Made by a program: the position numbers and the translations under genes
Notes under the pieces: generated by a model
Database searches by the model: none
Told to the model about the DNA's origin: nothing
What the model saw: only the letters and a program-made list of their open reading frames with translations
In this document: positions 10,674-23,340 of the stretch, one piece after another
How the letters are laid out: every line of letters starts with the position of its first letter
Position numbering within the stretch: position 1 is the stretch's first letter
Source: Garcia nutans
Lineage: Eukaryota > Streptophyta > Magnoliopsida > Malpighiales > Euphorbiaceae
NCBI GenBank assembly: GCA_947685225.1
Contig: CANTUV010000012.1
Location: 3,224,001 to 3,288,000 of the forward strand
Direction of reading: 5' to 3'
Length of the DNA: 64,000 nucleotides

Positions 10674-11992
10674 TGTTAATATTTGCAAGAATATTTAAGC
10701 CTATTATTATGTGATTTTACTGATTTTGAGGCAACTTTGCATATGTTATAACTTGAGAAAGAAATGAGGCCAAGTTGGTGAAAAGATGCTAAAAGTAGCT
10801 GAAAAAAGCATCGGCATAACCTTGGGCAAGGATTGTGCCCATGGGGGGGGTCTGATATCAGAAGATTACATGTTCTAGTTAGGAATCCTGATTTATTTCG
10901 GACACTTGAGCTATGATTTTTTGGCAAAATTCTAGAGATATTATGATTTATCTATTTCCATATTAAGTAGATAGTATTTAGAAATTTTAATAGCTATTAA
11001 ATTTTAATTGATTTATTTGTATTTTTATTTTTATTTTCCTAATTAGAGTAGAAAACTGGTAGGATTTAAAAGGGCCAACTTTTGGCAGCCCTAATCCCTC
11101 CTCTTCTTCTCTAGTTCTTGTTCATGTTTACAGCAGACTTGATAAACATATTTTTAGTTTACTTTTTCTTAAGAGCATGTATAACTAAACTTCATTCAGT
11201 TAAAGGAGGTAATTACGATTTTCAATTCGCCAAAATTTGTGAGTTCTAATCAAACTTTTTATTTATTTTCTTAAATGTCAATATTTGCATGTTTTGGTAG
11301 CTTAAATTTTATTATTATTTTGCTAATTAAACAATAAGGTCCATTGCTTGATTAGTGAAATAATAGATCATCATTCAAAATTTAGAATCCGTAATTGTTC
11401 TTAAGATTTTGATACTTATGGCAATTAGGCGTAGCACTAAGAAAATTTGTAATCTAATTTAAATAAATTTCGCGGTAGAATTTATTCATTATAATTAGGT
11501 ACTTGTAAATCGTAAAATTGATAGTGAGTTAAATTCTAATGGGTATCCATATAGGATTATTTAGTAGCAAAATTTAGTTATAGAGTGTCTCTTAACTAAT
11601 TTATTACCCAAGGAATGATTGGTCAATGCGAGCGTCTCGGTTTGCTAAAACTAATTTACTGAAAATTTAAAAAAAAAACTATTTTTATATCAATGATCAG
11701 ATCTAAGAATTGAAGCCAAGATTATTTTCTTCGACTGAAGTCATCATCGTTATTATTTCCAAATTCTATTTTACTGTTATTTAATTTTTAACATTAATTT
11801 TTCTGTTCTAAATTTAGTTTAACTTTCAGTTACAAAACTCTCCATTTAATTTTATTAAGAATACACCTTAAGTTTTTAAGAGAAATTAATTTAAGTAATT
11901 AATTTTCTGAGGATTCGACCCTATTTACCACATTTATAATCTTATTTTGTCTAAAAATAGATTTTTATTTTTGGTAGATTCGACACCCATTA
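10674..11992 (+). repeat. 3' LTR of Tat/Athila gypsy element
   Basis: The LTR starts TGTTAATATTTGC directly after the polypurine tract and ends GATTCGACACCCATTA, 1319 bp. The end and length resemble the LTR at 346-1661. The last bases are CATTA where CA is expected, suggesting mutation or a one-base offset. A reverse-complement, truncated copy of its 5' part lies at about 56870-57297. Inside is the motif CCTTGGGCAAGG (about 10820). Confidence 0.75.
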
Positions 11993-12160
11993 ATGTCCCG
12001 TGTTCCTGTTGAGTTTTAAAGCACTTATTTTTATTGGGATCAATTATTTTAATTATATTCCCTCCTTTACAAATAATGTAATCAGATAAAAATCCAAATC
12101 TTTCAATGGGAGGTCTACAATATTCAAAGTACTTCCTCAGTTTCAAATTAAAAAGATTAT
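11993..12160 (-). other. Short open fragment beside the LTR, origin uncertain (possible viral relic)
   Basis: On the minus strand about 47 codons are open from 12146 to the LTR edge, including CRPPIERFGFLSDYI. It ends at the LTR boundary, so it was probably interrupted by that insertion. I cannot place it in a family; the nearby caulimovirid relic makes a viral origin possible. It could also be chance. Confidence 0.2.
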
Positions 12161-12654
12161 AATTTTTTTCTTTTAGGCATGTCCTAAAAAATTGTCACTT
12201 TTTATTAGTAATATTAGAAATATTGTTTTCAATTTCATTTTTCACTTTCACCTCGTATTAATATTGAAATTTTAAGTGTGAAAAAAATTTTATATTAAAA
12301 AGAGATGAATGAGGGATATATAAGTAAAAAATACTCATTAACTCAATGTCCATAAGTGTATTTTCTTACTAAGATTTATCAAGCAGATCTCCTAGCTAAT
12401 TATTAAGTTTTACAACATCCGCAATTAATGCTTATCTTAAAGATGTATTTAATGTGTAAAAAAACAAAATTAAATAAATTTTATACTATCAAGGATATAA
12501 AATAATATTATTATATTAATTTTACTATTAACTTTTGTCAAAAAAAAATAAAGCTCACAATCTATTTACACGGGATATTCTAGCAAGGATACTTTCAATT
12601 TCAAGCTACACGCTCAAGGTCAATTTTTCTTAAAGGGCAGAAATAGATACAGTG
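12161..12654. other. No gene seen
   Basis: AT-rich unique-looking DNA without ORFs or repeats that I can recognise. Confidence 0.5.
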
Positions 12655-13595
12655 ATCTTAAAATATTTTATAATTATTTTGGACCTAAGTTTATCGATCG
12701 TTCTTAAACTTATGCAATTATAATGTTAATATACTTAAATTTAGATTTATCTCAATAAAATCCTCAAATTTTAAATTATTTCCAATAAGATCCCTGCCTT
12801 TGGCAAGACGGAGCCTACATGGACTATATATGGAGCCAACGTGTAAAAAAAAATTAAAAGTCATTTCCTACACACATGTAAATCCCAATTTCTTCACTTC
12901 TTTTCTCACAATATCTTCCACTAACCGACCCAAAAGCCTCTGAACAAGTAAAACATCAAATCCTTTAGTGACAACTAAATCCAAATGAGCCTCAAACGCT
13001 ATCCACATCTAAATATGCTATGATCCTTAGTTTTGAATTGGGTACCAAGTGGTTTCAAATTTTTACCATAGAAAATTAGTTGCTCATATTTACCCTTAGG
13101 TTCTTGCATGGATTGAAAGAGCCTGACAATTTCTTAAAGCTTTGGAGGAAGTTCTTCAATGGATTGAAGAGAAACAAAGTTTGATGGTGATGCAAGCAAA
13201 GGAGGTTGAGTTTTTATTGGGATTTTTTGGGGAAGAAATGGGCTTTAAGAAAATTAAAAAAGAAAAGGAATGATTTATAGATTTTCTAGAAGAGATTATA
13301 GGTTTGAATGAACAAAGCGAAGTAGAGACAATAGAAGGCATGATCTCTATCAATTTACAATGTGTGGGAAATGGCATATCATTTTTGTTTTGACACGTGA
13401 AATCTATATGGAGTCTACGTAGGTTTTGTCTCGCTAAAAAAAATGGAATCAAGGATATTATTGAAAAAAAAAATTAAACTTGAAGTATTTTATCAGGATA
13501 AATTGAAGTTTAGGATTATTAAGGTTACAATTGGACAAATTAGGATGCTCGATAAAATTAAACCATTATTTTGAGAACTATAACAATTATGATTT
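12655..13595. mobile_element. Long-TIR element (MULE-type MITE candidate)
   Basis: The left about 190 bp (about 12670-12860) and the reverse complement of the right about 190 bp (about 13400-13580) align throughout. Shared landmarks on the left strand are a TTTATCGA-type motif, a CTTAAATTT(A/C) block, an AATAAAATCCTCAA-type block, CCTTGATTCC/CCCTGCCTTT, and ...ACATGGACT...CACGTGT-type ends. Long TIRs with a non-coding middle suggest a Mutator-like MITE or Pack-MULE. The middle (12870-13390) is less AT-rich and includes a 98-codon minus ORF I do not recognise; it may be captured host sequence. I could not settle the target duplication. Confidence 0.55.
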
Positions 13596-13718
13596 AACTA
13601 ATTCTAATTTAATTTATCAACTATTAATTAAGATTTAATTTTGGCTTAATATCTAAAAAAATTTTAAACTTTTCAAAAAGTCTCAGTTTAATCTTAAATT
13701 ATAATTTATTATAATTTG

Positions 13719-14252
13719 TAGAAATATTATGAGTTTATATACTTTTGGAAGAACCAACTTCAAAAGCTAGCTTGCAAGGTTGAAGAACCCAATTATATAT
13801 AAGCACATTTAAAATTCTATATTTTTATCAATGTAGGACTGTATTATACTTAACAATCCCTTCAAGTTACAATTGGGCCAAGAGAATTTTTAAAAAGATC
13901 AGTCGACACTTGTAAATTTATGATATGGGAAGTCCTAGGGACATCTCATATCAGACAAAAAATAAATTTTAAAAGCTCATCATCGAGCGATTGAAACCCA
14001 CCATGAAGTAAGAATTGAAATGATATTAAACTCGACATATACTAAAAATTGAAAGAGAAAATATAATTATAGTATAAATTATAATAGAAGAGAAATTGAG
14101 ATAGAAAAGGGGTAAAGTATTATTTAGCTTCGATACTATATAGAAATGCTATGAGTTTATATACTTTTGGAATAGACAATCTCAAAAGCTAGCTTATAAG
14201 TACATTTAACATTCAATATTTTTATTACTATAGAATTGTATCGTACTTAACA
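13719..14252 (-). mobile_element. TRIM (terminal-repeat retrotransposon in miniature)
   Basis: Two direct repeats bound the unit: 13719-13855 and 14141-14252, sharing TAGAAAT..TATGAG, TTATATACTTTTGGAA, CAAAAGCTAGCTT and ACTTAACA. On the minus strand each starts TGTTAAG. A primer site resembling that for tRNA-Met (TAGTATCGAAGC, 14127-14138) adjoins the right repeat and a polypurine tract (CTTGAAGGGAT, 13856-13866) adjoins the left one. About 270 bp of non-coding DNA lies between. Size, order and absence of ORFs fit a TRIM. The left LTR has about 25 extra bases. Confidence 0.7.
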
Positions 14253-15463
14253 TTATTAAATATCAAACTTTATATTATAAAATTAATTTTATCCGATCAG
14301 TCTAAGGTGCGTTAAAATATTTTGTATAATAATTTTTAAAATTTTTGACCATTGTGAGTCTTTTTTTCAATTAATATAAATGTGATTGACATAATCCCTT
14401 TGCTGATAATTAACCTAATTAAAATATAAAAACAAATCATATGTCATATGTACAGTAACATATATAAAATCATAATACTTATTTGTCATCCAAGATGGCA
14501 CATTATATTTTTACATGTGCTCCAAGCTGATTAGATAAAATTAATCCAAATATATAGTGTTTGGTATTAAATTATATTAAATTATAATTTATGATTAAAC
14601 TGAACTTTTCAAAAATTGTGAGATTTTTCAGGTATTAAACCATAATTTTATTCTTTTCCCTTTTCCTATTTCAAGATTTATCTAAGAATTAAATCTTAAT
14701 TTTATTCTTTTTTCCTTTTCCTATTTCAGTTATGATGTCATTCATTTTTGGATTAAATTTTTTTCTTTTTCTATATTCTTAACTCGGACAATACATGTTG
14801 TTTATAAAATACGTAATATTTTGGAATTATTCAAAAATTATATAAAAAATAAAATTTTTAAAAAATAATTGTAAATAAAACTTAAATTAAAATAAAATTA
14901 TCTAAAAAATAAAAATAAAATATAGTTAAAAACAGTAACAAATTTAAGATAAATTTATAAATTGGACCTAGTGGCGAAATCAAAGAATAGAGGGGTAAAA
15001 TTTTCAAACAAAATAAAAAATTATAGACCAATGAAAGATAAAAATTAAATATTTAATATTATAGTAAAATTTAAATTTTTATTATTTTATATTATTTATT
15101 AAAATGTTTACGTGTCTTTTTTATTTTAATTATTAAATTTATTAATTTATTTAAATATTTTTATTAAATTAAATTTTATAAAAATATTACTTCAAATGAG
15201 TACATTAATTTTACCAATCCATAGTTAAATTGTAAATTTTTAATATTAATTTAAATATCTAATTACAAAATTTAAAATATCTACTAATTTAAAAAAATAT
15301 ATAAAATACAAAAAAGCCAATAATATATATTATATATAATTGTATAATAATTTATATATATAAATATATAATTTATATAATTATAATCATAATTATATAT
15401 ATATATATATTAATAATTGTGTATATATAATGAGGGGGAGGAGAAAAGGGGGGATCCATTGCC
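14253..15463. other. AT-rich DNA with a polypurine run
   Basis: No gene. A near-duplicate pair TTTTATTCTTTT(T)CCTTTTCCTATTTCA occurs at about 14649 and 14700. Dense AT alternation covers 15325-15425. The purine run GAGGGGGAGGAGAAAAGGGGGG at about 15431-15453 immediately precedes repeat copy B and resembles a polypurine tract. Confidence 0.5.
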
Positions 15464-16409
15464 CAGAGTTTGATGATATATATATATATATATATATATT
15501 CAATTGATTTTTAATTTTGAAATTCTCCATTGGATTAAGTTATTGGAACCTATAATTCCAAATTATTATATTTTAGACAAATCGACGTGACTGCCAGTTT
15601 TCATATTGCTTTCAACTCAGCTGGATTTTAGAATTCTAAAGTAACTTGTATTGCAAATTGGTAGTAAGTTCAAATCACATTTAAATAGAATAAATCTAAT
15701 AAAATGTACACTCGTATAATTAATTAATGGTTGATGAATTTACTGATAAACACTTTCATATTTGACTCAAACTCATTCTGATTAAATGAAATTTTTTTTG
15801 TTAATATAAATAATATATTTTTATTAATTAAATAATATAATTTATAGAATAAACATTTAATTAGATGTTTTCATGCGGAGCTAGTTATCACTAAAACTTG
15901 ATAAATAAAGTCTATATTTATCAATATTAGACTTTATTCTCATATATGTATATATTTATATTAGCCCTCTTCAAGTAACAACTAGGCAAATACAATTTTT
16001 TATAAGACCATTTAACACTTATAAATTTATAATAAGAATTAATCAAGAGATTTTTTAAAGTATGTGAGATATTTTATACAAGGCGAAATGATTAAAAGTT
16101 TAAGGAACACTCAATGCTAGACAAAAAAATAAATATTTGAAGAGACAAAAAAACCACCATAGACAACAATTAAAATTTTAGTATAAATTTATGAGGTAAA
16201 AGGGTTATAAGGATTATAGAAGGGTTATAAGGATTAATTTTACTTTGATACCATAATGAATTTTTAAAATAGATTCTAAAGGGTCAATTTTAAAAGCTAA
16301 CAATTGATGTTCAAAAACTCATTTCTATATATTTATTCAATGTGAGACTTTATACTCCATATATATATATATATTTCTATTATTTGTTTTTAATAATTTT
16401 TTTCTATTT
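15464..16409 (+). repeat. Direct repeat, copy B (partner at 2758-3803)
   Basis: This copy is collinear with copy A at an offset of about 12,608 bases, with the same internal TRIM-like unit and a primer site nearer the consensus (TGGTATCAAAG on the minus strand). It lacks the 110-bp block present in copy A. The right edge is where copy B enters TTTTTCAACA and copy A enters TTAATTGG. Confidence 0.8.
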
Positions 16410-19400
16410 TTTTCAACATTTAGTTCAACATTTGCTTCATTTTCTTAAGAATCAAATAAAATAAAAACTAATTTACAGTCATTAATCAAATTGAATAAAC
16501 CTAAAATCATGAAAAAGAAAATATTAAAACTCATGAATTAAACGTCTTCATTTTTTCTCAGCATCCTGACATAACAAAGGTAAATCGATGCAAAATAAAA
16601 ATCTAGAAAAGCCAAAATAATAATAAAAAAAACCCATAACTCAAGAATGAAAAAAGTAATAGAAGAAATCAATGTAGAAAAATGGCATACACAAAGAGGG
16701 CCCTATTAAATCTATAATGGACATCATTGCAAATAATAAATTTGGCTCGATAATTCATTTTCCATTAAGTTATATTCAAAGAATAATTTATAATTACTAA
16801 ATTGCCACTGAAATAATTTTTTTTATCAAGCCGCTTCATGAAGACTAGTTTGTCTCTTCTGCACCAATAATTACATTTGTGAAAAAGACTAAAGTGACCC
16901 ATTTTATTCGAATCAATTTAAATCAGTAACCATTTTTTTGTATTATTATAACAATAATCAACATTAAAATCAATTAATTGTAGCACTGCATGGAATGGTT
17001 GATTATTATTATGCCAAGATAATTATAACAAGGATTTAGCAATTAAATTCACAATTTATATTTGTTATCAATATGTTTGACAATCAATGATGAAGCTAGA
17101 AGTTCTCTTAGGGAGGTAAAATTTTTACATATCTAATGGTGAAGGTCGGTCAGTGGTGTTTTGGTGTCGTGTTTCGCCGGCGAGAATCTCCTATCCCTTT
17201 GCCCTTGCTAGCAGCCAGCCCAAGCTCACCCCTCACTTCGTCTTTTTTTTTTTTTTGTTGGTGGCGAGGCAGAGCTGCTTGTGTGTTCTTCACACAAACA
17301 ACAAATTTTTTTAATATGTAATAACTGAAAATGATGTTTCAATAAGATTAAAATGACGTCGTTTTAATTATTATTTATTAAATAAATTTATAATTTATGT
17401 CGTTTTAATAGGAAATATTTTTATAAAATAACTAAAAAAAGAGGACGTGAGGAGTTGTCTTATTCAATTCATCACGTCGTCTCTATAAATCCGGCCAGAG
17501 AGGCGCTTCTTCAGTGGTCATTATCGACAACCAAAAGTACCCTCTTTTATATGTGCTTCTGATCACCAATGAGGCAGTCGTTTGCCTCCTCCCCTGATTC
17601 TTCTAGATTCGTCCCTACTTACCATGAATATTTATTTCTTCATTTTGTTGTGGTTACATGAGTTGTTGTAAATGATAATAACAGAGCTTTAGGTCAGTAC
17701 GTAACTAAAGATTACCACAATAATTATTTGGAAGGTTTCAAAGATTGTTACCTGCAAGTTTAAAGGCTTTGTTTGTTTTCTTCAGATAAATTAATTGCCT
17801 TAGTTATTTTCTTACAACAATTTAATATAAAGATCTTTCGTGCTCCATTTCTATTACACAAACCTTATCTACTCAAAATAGTATAATATTTTAAATTATT
17901 TTATACATAATTTTATAATTTAGGCATATATTTAAAAATTAAAATATACTAAAATATGTTTTAAAATATAGATAATTAAATTAATATAATTAAACATCAA
18001 AAGGTTTCATCAATTAAATTTTATAATTCTTAAAACAGATCACATTTCATAATTTTAGTTCAATTTACTTCATTATTTTAGTTTAATTTTTACAAATAAA
18101 AGTATTTTTATAGTTGTGAAAAATTTATAAAATTGTACAAAAATGTATTAAAGTGAAAAAATGATAGAATATTTTACAAATTAATAGAAGAAAAATTAAT
18201 CTTTTGTAATAAATACTTTTTATATAAAAACTTAATTTAAAAATAATAGATTATATAAAACAAAAATGCCATTCTAAGCCTTTTTTTCCAGTTTTCCAAG
18301 ATAATAGATTTCGTCATTTTATGGATCTAAAGATTTTGATAAACATGTGAAATTGTGTGTTTGGGCAGAGAAATGATTATGTAAAAATTAATTTTTACAT
18401 GCAATATATATTAGACTTCACATTACTAAGTAATATAAATATATATGTTATATATAAAAAATCAAAACATACTGTGATTTTTGTCTTTCATATGTAATTT
18501 CGAATTAGAAATTAATGGCTCTGCTTTCAGTATAAACTTATCATTCAAAGTCATATGCATTTATATCAAAAGATAATTAATTAAATTGGATTGAAAAAAA
18601 TTAAATTGCTAGACTTGTCAGCTTATACTTCGATTGGCTTGCAGTTGGAGTCTTTCATAATCAGTAGAACCATGACTGTAATTGCAGGTAAACGTCATGA
18701 AGTCAATTCCAAAGACTCGTTCGGAGGGGTGGCTTAGGAGAAATTTTATGGTTGCATGGAAAGGCTATTTGATATATGAATCCTAGGAATGACAATCCAG
18801 TATAATATTGACACTTTTAACTTTTGTTTTTTTTATTATTGTAGAAAATACTACGTGTTAATATTAATTATTATAGAAGTATTTTTTTAATTATTGTAGA
18901 AAATACTACGTGTTAATATTAATATCAATATAATATTAATTAAGTTGTTATTCCAATTAGAATTTTTACTTGAAATAACTATTTCACTATATAATTTTTT
19001 ATATAATTTTTAATGAATTAGAACAACTAATAATATAATTTTTTATTTAGATGACTCGTAGCGTAATTTAATAATATATGATATTGTATAATATTATATT
19101 AAAAATAATATTTATCATATTTAAAAAAAATAATATAGTAGAATATTATTAAATAAAAATATTTTTATTTAATTTGATGATATTTTAAAGATTTTAATAT
19201 GTTATGAATATAGTATATATTTAATATTTAAAAAAATTATTTTAAATATTTTTAAAAGATAAATTTATAAAAGTATGAAAAATTATCAAATTATTGCTTT
19301 AAAAATTTATAATTTTTAAATTATAAGTTTACCATGACAAATCATATTATAAAGTGTGAAAATTAAAATAAATAAAAATTAAATTATACCATATCATAAT

Positions 19401-20903
19401 AAGATAAAACCATAATAAACTATAAAATAAATAATGCCTTAATGTCACTATAATGGCTCAACGTGTTTACACAATCCAACCAGTAAATATTAGGGCTAAT
19501 AAAAAATTAATTAAATTAAAAATTAGATTGGAACTGATTAAATGGAATAAAAAATAATAGTTAATTGAATAATAACTTAGACCTAATTTTAATATTTACT
19601 ATTTGATATAATTAAAAATTTTAAACGACTAAAATTATTGAGTCTAAAAAGAACAAGTTAATGAGTGAATTATTACATGTAAGTAATAATTCAATGAGTT
19701 ACACGTAAGGAATGACTGTGAATATATAATATGAATATTATATATTAAAAAATCTAATAATATTTGTGGTATTTGGCTTTGATAAGATGCAAGTTTGAAA
19801 TAGAAGCAAACGGCCTTGCGTTGATATAGACCAGTATAAATTTATTATTCAAAATTTCAAAGTCATACGCATTTGAATTGAAAATTCAAATTTCTTGGAA
19901 TCTTTCATAATCAGTTGTGGCTTGAAAGTTCGGACCCCCCATGACTGTATTTGCTGGTAAATGTCAAATCTAAAGAGAATACAATTATTAATGTCACTAT
20001 AATGGCTCCATCCATGTCCACTTAAAAAAATCAATGAATAAAAAAGAATAAGATCTATATAATGTGGTCAGAAATTACTCTATTGGCTAAAAAGTCTTGT
20101 AATTTTTGTTAAGAAAGTACTTTTATTTCTTATAAATAAGTACTTTTATTGTCATATAATTTTTTAGCATTAATCTATATGTATGTATATATATATGGAT
20201 ACATAGATATATTCTTGATAAAGTTACATCCACAAATGACAAATTAGTATAGTGAAAAGGAAAACGAAAAGTTATACAGATTTCAATTACATGTACATTT
20301 GAAAAGCAATATAATTTTTTTTGTAAGAAAAGTAATTTTTTAAAAAATTACTATGATATAACTAAAAAAGAAACTTTTCTGATATGTCATATAATTTCAT
20401 ATTATAATTATATTATGTAATTTATTTTCTTGAAAATGTTACATAATTTGGAAGAGAATTTACGTAATCAAAAAAGAAAATTAAATGATTAAATGAAAAT
20501 TATATAAGTTTCGGATAAGTTATGTAATGAATTTTCTATATGTTCTTCCTTTTCTCTGAAACTCAACTTTTGTACTGATTTTAGATCTAGGTCCGCTGCC
20601 GTTTTAGTTTTTTTTAGCTGTTCCTTCTAATTATAATATTTTTTCTTTGCTTCTTATGAGTTTTAGTTCTAAATCTAACCCTTGGTAGCCTCTGTTTTTG
20701 TTATCATCAGTGTTGAAATTACATGATAAAAGGGGATAAATTTTTCAAGTAAAAAATTTATATATAATATATATATATATATTTATAAGTGTAAATATAA
20801 ATATAAATATATATATTTATATATAATCATAATATATATATACATAAATATATATGTATATATGTATATATATATATATACATATAAAGATTGCACGAAA
20901 TTA
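16410..20903. other. AT-rich intergenic DNA, no convincing gene
   Basis: Nothing coding is supported. A moderately GC-rich patch (about 17135-17290) gives a 61-codon plus ORF with no recognisable product. A palindrome AAAATGACGTCGTTTT lies at about 17351. A 55-bp-spaced tandem duplication of TTGTAGAAAATACTACGTGTTAATATTAAT lies at about 18838 and 18893. A diverged direct repeat joins about 18530-18715 and 19830-19965 (shared CTTTCATAATCAGT and CATGACTGTA.TTGC.GGTAAA.GTCA). Confidence 0.5.
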
Positions 20904-21279
20904 TTATTCTAGAACCTTAGCAAGGATAATTTTACAAATCAGGTATTCTTTCTGAGATTGGAAAAATAAGTTCTTCTCATTGATTGCCAAAAAATGGGGC
21001 TCTTTGTTTATGTTGGATGAGGAGACCAGTAATAAAAGCAGCTTCAATTGTGCTAGGGTCCTTATTTCTACTGACAAAGACAACATTGCAGAAACTTTAG
21101 CTATCTGGATCGATGGAGCTCTTTTTCACATCAAGATTTCTGAAGAGCAAGGTCCAGTAGCCAACATTGCAACAGCAAAGCATGTTAATGTCGCTACTAC
21201 TAATCCTTTTCCGGCCAAACAGCCTCCGTCGTCCGGCGTGGCATGTGAGCAAAACCATATTCCACTTATCATAGATTAG
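20904..21279 (+). pseudogene. LINE ORF1-like fragment (DUF4283-type)
   Basis: The plus-strand reading from 20980 gives IAKKWGSLFMLDEETSN, then FNCARVLISTDKDNIAET, then IDGALFHIKISEEQ. This pattern (WG..L.LDEDT, F..ARVLI.T, ..F.I.V.EE) is that of the DUF4283 region in plant L1-type LINE ORF1 proteins, which bind element RNA. The fragment is about 100 codons, has no zinc knuckle or RT nearby, and its ATG is probably incidental. Upstream bases are closed by stops. It is a broken relic, not a gene. Family call from memory of the motif. Confidence 0.55.
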
Positions 21280-22132
21280 AACATTGAGCACGCACAAAAC
21301 TATTTTAGTGACTGTTTGATAATTTCCACTCAAAAGTTATAATTTAAATTTAGGCATTTCTTGAGCATAGCCTCATGGGAAATGGACAATAATTTAATAA
21401 ACAGACTCCTCCTTTGCAGTGAGGTAGGTCGTTTCCTGCCAAATTTCATTAGTCTTCCAAAATGTGTTTTTTCATTTATTGTAACTTTTACAGACTTTTA
21501 TTTTCTTAATTATTTTTTATTCAGTAGTTTTCTTATTTATTGTATTAGGATTTCTAGAGATCTAAACCATACATGATATACATTTTTTCATAATGAATGG
21601 CAGCTTTTTGAATCAATAAAATTTTAACGAAGAAAATTTTCTTTTCTTCTATCAAGTTTTTGGAATTTTTGATTTCCCAATTACTAAAAATCTATTTTCT
21701 TGAGCATTTATAAACTAAACAATTTAATAAGAATTTAATTTTATTTGTTGTTTAGTACTTCGTTGGGTTATTTATACACAAATCGGATGCCCTAAATAAT
21801 TTATCGACTCCCCTACAATGGACAAAGTTCTAGTTTTCTCTTCGTTGGTAGTATGTTTAATCCATGCCAAAGAAATAGAAACAGAAAACTTGAATAATAT
21901 TTATAGTTTGTTCAAATGACAAAGGAAGAAAAAAAAGGAAAAGTAATTAATGAAAATATTCTGTTAGAAATAGCTAGAATTGGTCGTCAGCAGCCAACGA
22001 CAAGACGTTTCTTTGAACCGGCAAGTCGTTGTATTCAAACAATACAAGCCCAAGTTGCATATAGGTTGGGTATGTTTATTAGATTAGTGGGTTTGTTTTG
22101 GATAGTTTCCATTCTATAAATATGTTCTGAGG
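21280..22132. other. No gene seen
   Basis: Two short plus ORFs (21361-21576 and 21916-22119) show no recognisable domain and sit in AT-rich DNA. No repeat structure seen apart from poly-A/T tracts. Confidence 0.45.
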
Positions 22133-23143
22133 AAATTACATGATATAACCTCTTTTTATGTTTTGTTTTTAAATCTGCGGCCACCTCATCCTTTATTTTC
22201 AAAATTACGATTTTTGGTAATTTTTTTTCAGTTTTACGGATAAAATGCCGTCTTTCATTTTTTTTTTTTTGTAATTACTTATTTTTTATTTGTGTTTATA
22301 TTTTTTATTCATAAATATATTTTTTATTCTCATATGCTCAACATACACATAAAAAATAAATATATATAATATATACATAACATATATATAATATATATAA
22401 AATACACACTCAACATTACAAACTATATCTACAATATCTACAATATATCTATAATACATATACAACATATCTACAATATATTTACATAATATTTTTAATA
22501 TTTTTTAATTTTATTTTTTAAAATTTTTTATTTTCACATTCACGCAATGTTCACATAATATTCAATAACTTTTACATAAAATACAAATAACTTAAATAAT
22601 CAAAATATAATATATATATATATAATATCTACAATACATCTATAATATATGCAACACATTTATAATACATCTACTATACATCTATATAACAAATTATGTG
22701 TATTATTTTTTAATTTTTTTTATGTGTATGATATATAAAATTTATTTAAAAATAAATTTAATAATTTTTATTAATATATTTTTGTATATTTTATTTTTAT
22801 TTTTTGAAATTTTTTATAATTAAAATTAGAATTTTGTCTTTTATAAAAAATTATGATTTTTATATGATGAAAAATAATTTAAAATGTTAATTTTTATTAT
22901 TTATTATAATATTTTATTTAATAATGAAGTTTGAAAAAAAAAAGTTAAAAGTTGAAGTAAAATATTGATTAATTGTAGCGAGGAAATAGGTAATTTTGAA
23001 AAAAAAAATAGTGAAAAATGAGTTATTTTTGAAATTTTGCTCTAATTTTTTTTATAAAAGTATAAATATTTTTAGCTTTTATAGTATTTTTGAAATAAAA
23101 TTTATTTTTTTGGATAGTTATATAAAAGTCGCATATGTTTTTC
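22133..23143. repeat. Dispersed AT-rich repeat, copy 1 (MITE-like)
   Basis: The block starts with AAATTACATGATATAACC and ends with GGATAGTTATATAAAAGTCGC. It shares long stretches with 35553-40462, for example TTATTTAAAAATAAATTTAAT and the TTTATTTAATA.TGAAG.TTGAAAAAAA region. The middle has many ACAATATCTACA/ACATATATACA motifs. Non-coding; probably a non-autonomous DNA element. Confidence 0.5.
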
Positions 23144-23274
23144 CCTATTAAAATTTTATTAATAAAAAATTCTTATTATAAAAAGAAAAGAAAGAGAAAT
23201 TAAAAAGGAGTGCAAACAGAATACTATAAGGTATGTATCATTGGTTCCCCCAACCATGATTTTAAAATGAAACA

Positions 23275-23280
23275 TTTATT
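23275..23280 (-). promoter_or_regulatory. Candidate poly(A) signal of the first GDSL gene
   Basis: AATAAA on the minus strand, about 60 bases after the stop codon. Plant signals are loose, so this is only a candidate. Confidence 0.35.
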
Positions 23281-23340
23281 CGGAAAAAGGTTGAAACAGA
23301 GAAACAAAGCCGGATTTACACATAAAAATCCACAGGCCAA

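Noticed and set aside
21916..22119. 67-codon ORF starting MTKEEKKGK
   Set aside because: No known domain, no splice or promoter context, AT-rich surroundings; left out as a gene.
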